NCBI GenBank assembly: GCA_041913905.1
Contig: JAYSEK010000017.1
Location: 31,914 to 95,913 of the forward strand
DNA: 64,000 bases
Source: Roseateles_B sp041913905
GTDB taxonomy: Bacteria > Pseudomonadota > Gammaproteobacteria > Burkholderiales > Burkholderiaceae_C
Direction of reading: 5' to 3'
Shown one piece after another: positions 1-9,203 of this stretch (position 1 is its first letter; the number at the start of each line of letters is the position of its first letter). The notes under the pieces were generated by a model. The model was given only the letters and a program-made list of their open reading frames with translations, had not been told where the DNA came from and did no database searches. The translations under genes and the position numbers were made by a program.

Positions 1-981
1 AGCCTGCTGCTGGCCCTGCTGGCCTGGGCCCTGGTGGGCTCGCGCGAGCGGGCGCAGGCGCTGGCCGAGCGCATGACGCGGGCCTTGCGCGAGAGCGAGC
101 AGCGCTGGGCCTTCGCCCTCGAAGGGGCGGGGGATGGCGTGTGGGACTGGGACATGCGGGCCGACCGCCTGGTCACGACGGCCCGCTGGAAGAGCCTGAT
201 GGGTTGGCCGCTGTCTTCGGCCGAACCTCGCTTCAAGCAGCTGCTGCCGCTGGTCCACCCGGACGACCAGGTGGCGCTGCAGCAGCGGCTGCGCAGCAGC
301 ATCCAGAGCGGCATGGGGAATTTCGAGGTCGAGTACCGCGTGCGCGCGGATGGCGGCGGCTGGCGCTGGCTGCTGGCACGGGGCCGCATCGTCGAGCGGG
401 ACGGCCTGGACGAGCCGCTGCGCATGATTGGCACGCTGTCGGACATCGACGCGCGGCGGCAATCCGAGGCACAGATCCACTTCCTGGCCCGCCACGACCC
501 GCTGACCGAGCTGGCCAACCGGGCGCACTTTTCCGAGCGTCTGCAGCTGGCCCTGTCCCATGCCAGGCGCTACCGCGAGAGCCTGGGCCTGATCCTGGTC
601 GACCTGGACCGCTTCAAGCCCGTCAACGACATCCACGGCCACGCGGTGGGCGATGAACTGCTGCAGGCCATGGCGCGGCGCCTGAAAGCCGCCGTGCGCG
701 AGACCGATGTGGTGGGGCGCATCGGCGGAGACGAATTCCTGGTGCTGCTGTGCGGACCGGTCAGCCGGGACAGCGCCCGCCTCGTCGCCGAGAAAATCTA
801 CAACCTGGTGGCGCAGCCGCTGCAGCTGGGCGAGCTGCGCCTGGAGCTGACCTGCTCGCTGGGCCTGGCGCTCTACCCGGACGATGGCGACGACGAACGC
901 AGCCTCAAGAAAGCCGCCGACGACGCCATGTACGCCAGCAAGCGCGCCGGGCGCCTGCTGCTGGGCGCGGGCGGGCACTGA
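1..981 (+). CDS. PAS-GGDEF diguanylate cyclase, 5' end outside window
   Basis: The reading frame is open from the first base, so the N-terminus (probably a periplasmic sensor domain) is missing. The first 12 codons are Leu/Ala-rich and look like the end of a transmembrane helix; a PAS domain (about residues 35-145) and a GGDEF domain (about 150-320) follow. The active-site GGDEF is intact in RIGGDEF. An RETD sequence lies five residues before it, at the place of the inhibitory I-site, so an active, product-inhibited c-di-GMP synthase is expected. A GTG at position 34 could serve as a start but would cut the membrane segment. The sensed signal cannot be told. Confidence 0.9.
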   Translation, partial: SLLLALLAWALVGSRERAQALAERMTRALRESEQRWAFALEGAGDGVWDWDMRADRLVTTARWKSLMGWPLSSAEPRFKQLLPLVHPDDQVALQQRLRSSIQSGMGNFEVEYRVRADGGGWRWLLARGRIVERDGLDEPLRMIGTLSDIDARRQSEAQIHFLARHDPLTELANRAHFSERLQLALSHARRYRESLGLILVDLDRFKPVNDIHGHAVGDELLQAMARRLKAAVRETDVVGRIGGDEFLVLLCGPVSRDSARLVAEKIYNLVAQPLQLGELRLELTCSLGLALYPDDGDDERSLKKAADDAMYASKRAGRLLLGAGGH

Positions 982-1023
982 AGGAGCGCGTTTCGCGGCC
1001 TGTGGCCGTGTGCCGGCCCGCGA

Positions 1024-2424
1024 TCAGAGTCCGCGGATCACCGCGATGGCGTCCTCGATGCGGTCCACCGCGTGCACAGTCAGGCCCTCGATGGCCTTTT
1101 TGGGCGCATTGGCCGTGGGCACCACCGCCACGCTGAAGCCGAGCTTGGCCGCCTCCTTGAGCCGCTCCTGGCCGCGCGGGGCCGGCCGCACCTCGCCGGC
1201 CAGGCCCACCTCGCCGAAGGCGAAGAAGCCCCGCGGCAGCGGCTTGCCGCGCAGGCTGCTCTGGATGGCCAGCAGCACGGCCAGGTCGGCCGCCGGCTCG
1301 CTGATGCGCACGCCGCCCACGGCGTTGACGAAGACGTCCTGGTCCCCGGTGGAGACGCCGGCATGGCGGTGCAGCACCGCCAGCAGCATCGCCAGGCGGT
1401 CGCGGTCCAGGCCCACCGAGAGCCGCCGCGGGCTGGGGCCGCCGGCGTCCACCAGGGCCTGCAGCTCCACCAGCAGCGGGCGCGTGCCCTCCAGCGTCAC
1501 CAGCACGCAGGAGCCGGGCACCGGTTCGCCGTGCGTGGAGAGGAAGATGGCGCTGGGGTTGCTCACGCCCTTGAGGCCCTTGTCGGTCATCGCAAAGACG
1601 CCGATCTCGTTGACCGCGCCAAAGCGGTTCTTGATGGCCCGCACCAGGCGGAAGCTGCTGTGGGTGTCGCCCTCGAAATACAGCACGGTGTCCACGATGT
1701 GCTCCAGCACCCGCGGCCCGGCCAGCGCGCCTTCCTTGGTGACGTGGCCCACCAGCACCATGGCACAGGGCTGGCCATTCGCGCCGGCCTTGGCGGTGCG
1801 CGTGAGCTGGGCGGCGCATTCGCGCACCTGGGCCACCGAACCGGGGGCGGAGGAGAGCTGCTCGGAGTAGAGCGTCTGGATGGAGTCGATCACGCAGAAG
1901 GCGGGGGCCTCGGCTTCAATCGTGGCCAGGATCTTCTCCAGGTTGATCTCGGCCAGCACCCGCACCTGGGTGCCGGCCAGGCCGAGGCGCCGGGCCCGCA
2001 TGGCGACCTGGGCGCCCGATTCCTCGCCGGTGACGTACAGCACCTTGAGCAAGGGCTCGCCACTGCCGCCGGCCGCCGGTTGCCGACTCAAGGCATCTAC
2101 GGCCTGCAGCAGCAGCGTGGACTTGCCGATGCCCGGATCGCCGCCAATCAGCACCACGCCGCCGGCCACGATGCCGCCGCCCAGCACCCGGTCCAGCTCC
2201 TCCTGGCCGGTGGGCGTGCGTTCGTAGTCGCTGGCCTCGATTTCCGAGAGCGTGGCCACGGGCTGGCTGCGGGCCAGGGCCTGAAAGCGGTTCTTGCCGC
2301 CCGTGGATTCGGCCACGGTTTCGATCAGCGTGTTCCAGGCGCCGCAGTGCGGGCATTTGCCCAGCCACTTGGGGTTGCTGCCACCGCATTCGCTGCAGCT
2401 GTAGATGGTTTTTTCCTTGGCCAT
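1024..2424 (-). CDS. radA: DNA repair protein RadA
   Basis: RadA is a RecA-like ATPase that helps process branched recombination intermediates. The protein (about 466 aa) has the N-terminal four-Cys zinc finger (CSEC...CPHC), a Walker A motif GGDPGIGKST, the RadA signature KNRFG and a C-terminal Lon-protease-like domain. I chose the ATG that gives MAKEK, the usual family start; another in-frame ATG lies three codons upstream at 2433. Neither has a clear ribosome site. It is convergent with the GGDEF gene and divergent from the LysE exporter, and lies near alr and lplT as is common in Burkholderiales. Confidence 0.95.
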   Translation of the reverse strand: MAKEKTIYSCSECGGSNPKWLGKCPHCGAWNTLIETVAESTGGKNRFQALARSQPVATLSEIEASDYERTPTGQEELDRVLGGGIVAGGVVLIGGDPGIGKSTLLLQAVDALSRQPAAGGSGEPLLKVLYVTGEESGAQVAMRARRLGLAGTQVRVLAEINLEKILATIEAEAPAFCVIDSIQTLYSEQLSSAPGSVAQVRECAAQLTRTAKAGANGQPCAMVLVGHVTKEGALAGPRVLEHIVDTVLYFEGDTHSSFRLVRAIKNRFGAVNEIGVFAMTDKGLKGVSNPSAIFLSTHGEPVPGSCVLVTLEGTRPLLVELQALVDAGGPSPRRLSVGLDRDRLAMLLAVLHRHAGVSTGDQDVFVNAVGGVRISEPAADLAVLLAIQSSLRGKPLPRGFFAFGEVGLAGEVRPAPRGQERLKEAAKLGFSVAVVPTANAPKKAIEGLTVHAVDRIEDAIAVIRGL

Positions 2425-2588
2425 GGCCGGCATTGTGGCGTGGCGCGGCGGCGCCTTCCCCGCCGTTCGCGGGCCGTATGCCGCCGTGCGTCCATCGCCC
2501 TCAGCAAAAACCCGGACAAAGTGCTACAACCACGGTTCGCCACCGCTCATCGTTGTTCCCGGGCGGGGCCGTAGCTGGAGCTTTTGAC

Positions 2589-3224
2589 ATGGAATTCTCG
2601 ACCTGGCTGGGTTTCTTCGCCGCTTCCTGGGCCATCAGCCTGTCCCCGGGTGCTGGCGCCATCGCGGCCATGAGTTCCGGGCTCAACCACGGCTTTAGGC
2701 GCGGCTATTTCACGACCTTCGGCCTGGTCTTGGGCATCCTGACGCAGATCGTGCTGGTGGGCGCCGGGCTGGGCGCCCTGATCGCCGCATCGTCCTTCGG
2801 CTTCGCCCTGGTCAAGTGGCTGGGCGTGGCCTACCTGGTCTACCTGGGCGTGCAGCAATGGCGTGCGCCGGCCAAGCCGCTGGTGGCGGCCAGCGAGCCG
2901 GGCGAGGCCCGCGCCGTGAGCCTGCGCCAGCTGGTGCTGCGCGGCTGGGCCATCAATGCCGTCAACCCCAAGGGCACGGTCTTCCTGCTGGCCGTGGTGC
3001 CCCAGTTCCTGGATCTGCACCAGAGCCTCACCCCGCAGTACGCGGTGATCGGCGCCACGCTGTGCTTCACCGACCTGGTGGTGATGGCCGGCTACACGGC
3101 GCTGGCCGCCAAGGTGCTGTCGGCCCTGCGCAGCGCCGAGCACATCAAGGCGCTGAACCGCGTCTTCGGCAGCCTCTTCATCGCGGCCGGCACCCTGCTG
3201 GCGACCTTCAAGCGCGCGGCCTGA
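2589..3224 (+). CDS. LysE/RhtB family amino-acid exporter
   Basis: A 211-aa inner-membrane protein with about six hydrophobic helices. The family marks are an N-terminal SPGAGA segment near residue 19 and an NPKG motif near residue 125. Members export amino acids such as homoserine, threonine or lysine; the substrate here is unknown. The start at 2589 has a GGAG about ten bases upstream and gives a normal family length, while the frame stays open further upstream into radA territory. Transcription probably ends at the hairpin at 3289. Confidence 0.88.
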   Translation: MEFSTWLGFFAASWAISLSPGAGAIAAMSSGLNHGFRRGYFTTFGLVLGILTQIVLVGAGLGALIAASSFGFALVKWLGVAYLVYLGVQQWRAPAKPLVAASEPGEARAVSLRQLVLRGWAINAVNPKGTVFLLAVVPQFLDLHQSLTPQYAVIGATLCFTDLVVMAGYTALAAKVLSALRSAEHIKALNRVFGSLFIAAGTLLATFKRAA

Positions 3225-3288
3225 GGGCATAGCGCCGCAGCAAGTAGCGGGTCGCCGAGGGCGGCTGACCCGCTGTGAAATCAGCAAG

Positions 3289-3313
3289 GACGCGCCCCGT
3301 CGGCGCGTCTTTT
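3289..3313 (+). terminator. Rho-independent terminator after the LysE exporter
   Basis: An 8-bp stem GACGCGCC/GGCGCGTC with a 5-base loop is followed by TTTT. It lies 65 bases after the exporter stop and just before the next gene. Confidence 0.8.
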
Positions 3314-3327
3314 CATTTGGAACGCGA

Positions 3328-4239
3328 ATGAGCACGAGTGCCACCCTCGCCCCGGCAAGTCCGGGGCTGTCGACCCGCTGGCTGTTCTGGGGCCCGACCC
3401 TGATCTGGGCCAGCACCTGGCATGTGATCCTCTACCAGCTGGACAGCGGCGTGCCGGTGCTGAACTCCGTGGCCTGGCGCTTTGCGCTGGCGGCGCTGAT
3501 GCTGGCCGGCCTGGCCCGCTGGCGGGGCGAGGGGCTGCGCCTGCCGGTGTCGGCCCACGGCCTGATGCTGGCCACGGGCATCGTGCAGTACAGCGGCAAT
3601 TACTTCTCGGTCTACGAGGCCGAACGCCACATCCCCAGCGGGCTCGTCGCCGTGCTGTTCTGCCTGATGGTCTTCGGCAACGCCTTTTCGGCGCGCCTGT
3701 TCTTCAAGCAGAGCGTCAGCCGGCGCTTCCTGCTGGCAGCCAGTGGCGGGGTGGCAGGCGTTGTGATGATCTTCTGGCCCGAGATCGCGGCCACCGGCGC
3801 GCGGCCCACCGCGGCCCTCGGACTGTGCCTGGGACTGCTGGCCGTGCTGTGCGCCTGCGTGGGCAATGTGCTGACGCTCACGCTGACCCGCCGCGGCCTG
3901 CCCCTGCTGCCCGTGCTGGCCTGGAGCATGGGCTACGGCGCTGTTTTCCTGGCCGGTCTCTCTCTGGCCAACGGCACCGGCTGGCACTTCAGCACCCAGC
4001 CCAGCTACCTGCTGAGCCTGCTCTACCTGGCCGTGGCGGGCTCGGTGATCGCCTTCGTGATGTATTTCAAGCTGGCCCAGCGCCAGGGCCCGGCGCGGGC
4101 GGCGCTGACGGGCGTGCTCATCCCCGTCATCGCCCTGGCCATCTCGGCCCTGTTGGAAGGTTGGGTGCCCACGGCCCTGTCCATGGCCGGCATGGGGCTG
4201 TGCCTGGGCAGCATCTACGTGGCGACCCGCCCGAAGTGA
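3328..4239 (+). CDS. EamA-type DMT superfamily transporter
   Basis: A 303-aa protein with about ten hydrophobic helices in two repeated halves, the EamA (drug/metabolite transporter) layout. The second half ends with the usual Glu-rich loop (LLEGW) and a final helix. Substrates of this family are metabolites or amino acids and cannot be read from sequence. It begins 15 bases after the preceding terminator, so its promoter must overlap the terminator or lie within the upstream gene. It converges on the GNAT gene with an 11-base gap. Confidence 0.85.
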   Translation: MSTSATLAPASPGLSTRWLFWGPTLIWASTWHVILYQLDSGVPVLNSVAWRFALAALMLAGLARWRGEGLRLPVSAHGLMLATGIVQYSGNYFSVYEAERHIPSGLVAVLFCLMVFGNAFSARLFFKQSVSRRFLLAASGGVAGVVMIFWPEIAATGARPTAALGLCLGLLAVLCACVGNVLTLTLTRRGLPLLPVLAWSMGYGAVFLAGLSLANGTGWHFSTQPSYLLSLLYLAVAGSVIAFVMYFKLAQRQGPARAALTGVLIPVIALAISALLEGWVPTALSMAGMGLCLGSIYVATRPK

Positions 4240-4249
4240 GGCGCGGCGC

Positions 4250-4690
4250 TCAGCGCCGCCCCACGTACTGCATGCCTGGGCCCTCGTCGGGCCGTGGCTC
4301 AAAGCCCTGCTTGCGATAGAAGTCCAGCTTGCCGCGGGCGCAAAAAAGCTGGATGTCAGTGATGCCCGCGTCCAGGCAGCGCTGGATCAGTGCGTTGAGC
4401 AGCGCCGCGCCCAGGCCCCGGCCTTGCCAGTCGGGGGCGATGATCATCTCTGTGATGAAGGCGTGCAGGCGGCCGTCCGAGATCACGCGTGCGAAGCCGC
4501 AGAGCCGCTCGCCGTCCCAGGCACTGAGCTGGGCCCAGCTGCCGGCAAGGGCAGGGGCGTAGAAGTCGGCCGGCCGGTCTCTGGGGCCCCAACCCGTGGT
4601 GTCGTAAAGGGCTTTGAAGGCTGCCGGCGAGGGGCATGCCCATTGAATGGCCGGCAGCGCTCGTACCGCAAGGGCGCGGTCGATACTCAT
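4250..4690 (-). CDS. GNAT family N-acetyltransferase
   Basis: A 146-aa acetyltransferase. The acetyl-CoA loop is visible as WQGRGLGAAL near residue 95, followed by the typical LFCARGKLDFYRKQGF end. The start at 4690 overlaps the stop of the upstream PspC gene as ATGA, which indicates translational coupling; the frame is also open upstream but that would run through the PspC gene. The substrate is unknown. Confidence 0.85.
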   Translation of the reverse strand: MSIDRALAVRALPAIQWACPSPAAFKALYDTTGWGPRDRPADFYAPALAGSWAQLSAWDGERLCGFARVISDGRLHAFITEMIIAPDWQGRGLGAALLNALIQRCLDAGITDIQLFCARGKLDFYRKQGFEPRPDEGPGMQYVGRR

Positions 4691-5016
4691 TCTTCTGGCA
4701 CAAAGATCCACAGCAGCACGTAGATCAGCAGGCCGCCGCCAACGCACAGGCTGGTCAGCACGAAGAGGACGCGCCAGATCCAGGATTCCACGTTGGTCAT
4801 GCGGCCAAGGCCGCCGCAGACGCCGCCCAGCCAGCGATCATCCCGGCTTCGGCGCAGAACCTGGCCGGTCGGGGGGCTGGCGCTGAAGCCGCTGCCGCTG
4901 GCGGACGGCTCGCCCTGCAGGATGCGGGCCTTGGCGCGGGCGAACTCCTCGTCGCTCAGCTGGCCTTGGCGATGCAGTTCCGCCAGGCGTTCCAGCTCAC
5001 TGCTCATGCTGCTCAT
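4687..5016 (-). CDS. PspC-domain protein with N-terminal SHOCT motif
   Basis: A 109-aa protein. Residues 5-35 form a short amphipathic SHOCT-like segment (LERLAELHRQGQLSDEEF). Residues 55-109 form a PspC domain with the Gly-rich VCGGLG turn and one membrane helix. PspC proteins work in envelope stress responses, but no pspA/pspB partner is nearby. An AAGGAG lies only three bases before the first ATG and twelve before a second one at 5007, so the exact start is uncertain. It is the first gene of a two-gene unit with the GNAT. Confidence 0.82.
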   Translation of the reverse strand: MSSMSSELERLAELHRQGQLSDEEFARAKARILQGEPSASGSGFSASPPTGQVLRRSRDDRWLGGVCGGLGRMTNVESWIWRVLFVLTSLCVGGGLLIYVLLWIFVPEE

Positions 5017-5177
5017 GTGTGCTCCTTGATGTCGAGGAACCCGACGTCCTCAGGGCATAGCCTAACGCCAAGCGCAGGCAGGCCAAGCCGGGTGCGACAG
5101 CTTGCGGCCCGGCGTCGCTGGTCTGCACCAGGCCGGGATCGGCGGTATCGAGGACAGCGGCGCTGTCGAAAGTGGGG

Positions 5178-6296
5178 TCAGCCTTGCAGCGGTTCCACCT
5201 GCACGGGCACCCGCCGCGTGACGCCGCACATCAGCTCGTAGCCGATGGTGCCGGCGGCCCGGGCCACCTCGTCGATGGAGAGCCGGGCACCCTTGCTGCT
5301 CTGGCCCCAGAGGGTGACCTCGGAGCCGTAGCCGGCGTCGGGCAGGGTGGTCAGATCGACGGCCAGCATGTCCATGGAGACGCGGCCGACGGTCACGCTG
5401 CGCTGGCCGTCCACCAGCACCGGTGTGCCGCTGCCGGCATGGCGGGGATAGCCGTCGGCATAGCCGCAGGCCACGGTGCCGATGCGCATGGGGCGTTCGG
5501 CCACGAAGGTGCTGCCGTAGCCGACGGAATCACCCGGCTGCAGCTGTTGCACGCCGATGACCTTGGCGCGCAGGCTCATGCCGGGCTTGAGGTCCCAGTG
5601 CGCCATGTCGTGCTCCGGATAGTCCGGCACACCGCCATAGCTCATGATGCCGGCGCGAACCCAGTCCGCACGCACCTCCGGCCGCTCGTTGTAGCGCAGC
5701 GTCGCGGCACTGTTTGAAAGCGAGCGCTCACCTGGAAGGTCTTGGGTGGCTGCGGTCCAGACGGCCATCTGGTGGGCGATGCCGTCCTCGCCGAAGCGCC
5801 GGGCGTCGGCGTCGGAGAAGTGGGTCATCAGCGAAATCTCGTCGACCTGGGGCAGCGCGTTGAGCCGGGTCCAGGCGGCGCGGAAGGCCTGGGGGCTGAA
5901 ACCCAGGCGGTTCATGCCGCTGTTCATCTTGAGGAAGACCCGGTGCGGCTCGTGGGTCTTGTGCATGGCCAGCCAGTCGATCTGCTGCTCGCAATGCACG
6001 GCGTGCCAGAGCTTCAGGCGCGAGCACAGCTCCAGGTCGCGGGCTTCGAAGCAGCCTTCCAGCAGCAGGATGGGACCGCGCCAGCCCAGTTCGCGCAGCA
6101 GCTGGGCCTCTTCCAGGTCCAGCAGCGCGAAGCCGTCGGCGGCCCGGAAGGCCTCGAAGACGTTGGCGATGCCATGGCCGTAGGCATTGGCCTTGACCAC
6201 TGCCCAGACCTGGGCGTCGGGGGTGCAGGCGCGGGCGCGGGCCAGGTTGTGGGCCAGATGGGAGGTGTGGATCAGGGCTTGGATGGGGCGCGGCAT
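5178..6296 (-). CDS. alr: Alanine racemase
   Basis: This PLP enzyme converts L- to D-alanine for peptidoglycan. The PLP lysine is in VVKANAYGHG near residue 35 and the catalytic tyrosine in the GYGSTF segment near 260; the 372-aa length is normal. The chosen ATG gives MPRPIQ, the usual start in Burkholderiales, with GGAGG just before it; a second ATG lies three codons upstream at 6305. It is divergent from lplT. The stop codon sits inside a variant of the dispersed GCAAGACCTGACCCC-type motif. Confidence 0.95.
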   Translation of the reverse strand: MPRPIQALIHTSHLAHNLARARACTPDAQVWAVVKANAYGHGIANVFEAFRAADGFALLDLEEAQLLRELGWRGPILLLEGCFEARDLELCSRLKLWHAVHCEQQIDWLAMHKTHEPHRVFLKMNSGMNRLGFSPQAFRAAWTRLNALPQVDEISLMTHFSDADARRFGEDGIAHQMAVWTAATQDLPGERSLSNSAATLRYNERPEVRADWVRAGIMSYGGVPDYPEHDMAHWDLKPGMSLRAKVIGVQQLQPGDSVGYGSTFVAERPMRIGTVACGYADGYPRHAGSGTPVLVDGQRSVTVGRVSMDMLAVDLTTLPDAGYGSEVTLWGQSSKGARLSIDEVARAAGTIGYELMCGVTRRVPVQVEPLQG

Positions 6297-6466
6297 GGCC
6301 TCCATTGTGGCAGCAAAGCCCCAGGGTTTGCCCTAGGCGCTGAGCAAGGACGGGGCGAACCGCGCGTGGCGGCAGGCAAGCCGTGCAGGGCGCGTCGCCC
6401 TTGCGAAGGACGGCAGCTGCCGGGCTTCGCCGCGCCCCCTGACGTCATGCCCCCCACAGGTGTGCG

Positions 6467-6475
6467 TGCTATAAA
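6467..6475 (+). promoter_or_regulatory. Probable extended -10 promoter for lplT
   Basis: TGC followed by TATAAA lies about 105 bases before the lplT start and fits an extended -10 element. The same 12 bases TGCTATAAACCC recur at 8951-8962. A palindrome TGACGTCA lies at 6440-6447, about 20 bases upstream. No good -35 is visible. Confidence 0.4.
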
Positions 6476-6579
6476 CCCGCCGCAGCATGGCCCGCTTGTG
6501 AAGTTTTGTGAGGCGTTTCCGGGGGCAAGGCTCTTCTCTCCATTGCTTCGACAAGACAGGCATTCATCAGCTCGGGTCC

Positions 6580-7857
6580 ATGAAAAAAGGCTTTTACACC
6601 ATCATGGCGGCGCAGTTCTTCAGCTCGCTGGCTGACAACGCGCTGTTCGTGGCCGCCGTGGAAATGCTGCGCAGCAGCGGCGCTGCCGAATGGCAGAAGA
6701 CGGCCCTGGTGCCCATGTTCGCCCTGTTCTACGTGGTGCTGGCGCCTTTCGTGGGCGCCTTCGCGGATGCCGTGCCCAAGGGGCGGGTGATGTTCATCTC
6801 GAACAGCATCAAGGTCCTGGGCTGCCTGCTGATGCTGACCGGCCTGCATCCGCTGCTGGCCTATGCGGTGGTCGGCCTGGGTGCTGCGGCCTATTCGCCG
6901 GCCAAGTACGGCATCCTGACGGAACTGCTGCCGCCCTCCCAGCTCGTGAAGGCCAATGGCTGGATCGAGGGTCTGACCATCACCTCCATCATCCTCGGCG
7001 TGCTGCTGGGCGGGCAACTCGTGGGCCAGCACATCGCGCCAAGGTTGCTGGCGCTGGACGTGCCGCTGATCGACACGGGTATCGACACCCCGGCCGAGGC
7101 TGCCATCGCGGCCCTGGTCAGCCTGTACGCGCTGGCCGCCGCGTTCAACCTGCGCATTCCCCGTACGGAGACCGCGCTGCAACCCATCGGCAGCGACATG
7201 CTGTACCTGGTGCGCGACTTCGCCGACTGCAATTCGCGCCTGTGGCAGGACAAGCTGGGCCAGATCTCGCTGGCGACCACCACGCTGTTCTGGGGCGTCT
7301 CCGGCAATCTGCGCTATATCGTGCTGGCCTGGGCCCTGGCCGCGCTGGGTTACGGCACGACGCAGGCCTCCAGCCTGGTGGGGGTGGTGGCCATCGGCAC
7401 GGCCGTCGGGGCCGTCGTGGCCTCCATGGTCATGCGTCTGGAGAAGGCCACGGCCGTGGTGCCCTTGGGCATTGCCATGGGCCTGCTGGTGATCCTCATG
7501 AACTTCATCCACAACGTGTGGGTGGCGGCGCCGTTCCTGATTCTGCTGGGCGGCATCGGCGGCTACCTGGTCGTGCCCATGAACGCCCTGCTGCAGCACC
7601 GCGGTCACAACCTCATGGGCGCCGGCCGCTCCATCGCCGTGCAGAATTTCAATGAGCAGGCCTGCATCCTGGGCCTGGGCGCGCTCTATACCGGCATGAC
7701 GCGCGTGGGCATGTCGGCCTTCGGGGCCATCACCATCTTCGGCCTGGTCGTGGCTTCCACCATGTGGCTGATTCAGCGCTGGCATCGCAACAACTGCGTC
7801 CAGCATGCCGAGGAAGTGCAGCGCCTGCTGGCCATCGCGCGCAGCGACAAGCACTGA
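6580..7857 (+). CDS. lplT: Lysophospholipid transporter LplT (MFS)
   Basis: A 425-aa MFS protein with about 12 helices that flips lysophospholipids inward for re-acylation. The N-terminus (MKKGFYTIM...QFFSSLADNAL) is the characteristic LplT start, which is why I place the start at 6580 rather than further upstream. In enterobacteria lplT is joined to aas; here it stands next to alr, the Burkholderiales arrangement. A terminator follows at 7880. Confidence 0.93.
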   Translation: MKKGFYTIMAAQFFSSLADNALFVAAVEMLRSSGAAEWQKTALVPMFALFYVVLAPFVGAFADAVPKGRVMFISNSIKVLGCLLMLTGLHPLLAYAVVGLGAAAYSPAKYGILTELLPPSQLVKANGWIEGLTITSIILGVLLGGQLVGQHIAPRLLALDVPLIDTGIDTPAEAAIAALVSLYALAAAFNLRIPRTETALQPIGSDMLYLVRDFADCNSRLWQDKLGQISLATTTLFWGVSGNLRYIVLAWALAALGYGTTQASSLVGVVAIGTAVGAVVASMVMRLEKATAVVPLGIAMGLLVILMNFIHNVWVAAPFLILLGGIGGYLVVPMNALLQHRGHNLMGAGRSIAVQNFNEQACILGLGALYTGMTRVGMSAFGAITIFGLVVASTMWLIQRWHRNNCVQHAEEVQRLLAIARSDKH

Positions 7858-7879
7858 CATCGATACCCCCCGCAAGCAG

Positions 7880-7908
7880 CAAGGGGCGCCTGGAGCGCCC
7901 CTTGTTTC
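7880..7908 (+). terminator. Terminator after lplT
   Basis: A 10-bp stem CAAGGGGCGC/GCGCCCCTTG with a 5-base loop is followed by a TTTCTC tail on the plus strand. It separates the convergent lplT and SGNH genes. Confidence 0.75.
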
Positions 7909-7935
7909 TCCCGGCCGACGGGCCGGGCCGCCTGC

Positions 7936-8847
7936 TCAGGCTTTCTTCTTGCCGCTGGTGCCGCTGAGCACGCCTTCGATGTGCTCGCTCCAGGCCCGGG
8001 CGATCTTGAAGCAGCCGCTGTGGTTGAGGTGGATCTCGTTGAACCAGTCGCCGCTGTTGCCGCTGGAGCCGGGTGCGGCCAGGGCCAGGGGTACGGCGGT
8101 GGAGTCGAAGACGTGCAGGCCCGGGTAGAGCTGCTGGTCCGCGGCCAGGCGCTTGAGCAGTTGGGCCAGGTGGTAGACCATCAGCCGGCTCACCGCCGCC
8201 CAGTCCGCGGCGGGGATGGCATAGGCCTTCAGCGCCGGATAAAGCCAGGGGCCGGAGGCGTCTTCCGCGCCGGCCGGGCGGGGCATGGGCACGGCATAGC
8301 TGTGCATGAAGACCGGCTTGCCGGCCGAGTTGCCCTGGTCGCGCAGGCTCAGCAGGTGGCGCAGGTTGGCGCTGAGGTAGTCGGCATAGGTGGCCCAGCC
8401 CGGCTCCGAGAAATAGCGGGCGACCCCCGCGGAGGGCGGCCCCCACTCGGTCTGGCGGCGCAGCAGGCGCAGGTGCAGGGCCACGGGCTCGCCATCGGGC
8501 AGATGGGCCGGCGTCTGCGCTGCCTTGACCAGGTCGTTGCCGCCAACCGACAGCAGGATGCCGTCCCAGGCCGGGGCATCCGGGTCGCTGAGCAGGCGTA
8601 CGAATTCCGGTGCCGACTCCAGGTCGACCATGTGGCTCAGGGCATTGCTCTGGCCGGCGCAATTGATGGCCACGGCCTTGTCCCGGAACACCAGCTCCTC
8701 CAGCAGATTGGCATGCGCGTTCGTCTGTGCCGACGCGAAGCTGAACCAGGAGTCACCCTGGGCCAGCAGGCGCCAACGGTAGGCGCTCAGCGCGGGCGCC
8801 GGGTTGGCGTGCAGATCAGCCGGGGTCAAGCAGGCCAAGTGGTCCAA
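7936..8847 (-). CDS. SGNH/GDSL-type hydrolase
   Basis: A 303-aa protein with the SGNH blocks in order: GDSW near residue 31 (nucleophile Ser), LSVGGND near 100, and DWFNEIHLN near 275 with the Asp-x-x-His pair. It is thus likely an esterase or lipase-like enzyme. No signal peptide is evident, so a cytoplasmic location is likely. It stands alone on the minus strand, and nothing in the context reveals its substrate. Confidence 0.8.
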   Translation of the reverse strand: MDHLACLTPADLHANPAPALSAYRWRLLAQGDSWFSFASAQTNAHANLLEELVFRDKAVAINCAGQSNALSHMVDLESAPEFVRLLSDPDAPAWDGILLSVGGNDLVKAAQTPAHLPDGEPVALHLRLLRRQTEWGPPSAGVARYFSEPGWATYADYLSANLRHLLSLRDQGNSAGKPVFMHSYAVPMPRPAGAEDASGPWLYPALKAYAIPAADWAAVSRLMVYHLAQLLKRLAADQQLYPGLHVFDSTAVPLALAAPGSSGNSGDWFNEIHLNHSGCFKIARAWSEHIEGVLSGTSGKKKA

Positions 8848-9203
8848 GTCAGGCTCTCCCTAGTTCATGAGGCTCATCGAAGGGCGGCTGGCCTTCCGGA
8901 GGCCGGCCGGACAGCGTCCCGATTGGAGTGGCTTACCCCTCGGAACACCATGCTATAAACCCTGGGCATTGTGGGTCGGCAGTGTGTCGGCTTTTCAATG
9001 GATTTCAAGGGGTTGTTGCAGCAAGCCAACCCAGGCCCTGTAAGCAGTGACATGGTCCGCCCGGCAGGGCCTTGGCAAGGGGGGCATGACCTGACCCCAT
9101 TTGCCTCGACCCCATTCAGCTGCACGCTTTCACCAACCGTCCACCACCCGTTCACCACCCGTTCGCCCGGCACCTGCATCCGCCGGGCCAGTCCTCCTGT
9201 TGC
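8848..9203. other. 356-base intergenic region between divergent genes
   Basis: It holds a GC-rich hairpin at about 8887-8909, an extended -10-like TGCTATAAA at 8951-8959 on the plus strand, and a variant of the dispersed motif (GCATGACCTGACCCC, 9084-9098). A short open frame on the plus strand has no family resemblance or ribosome site. I see no gene. Confidence 0.5.
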
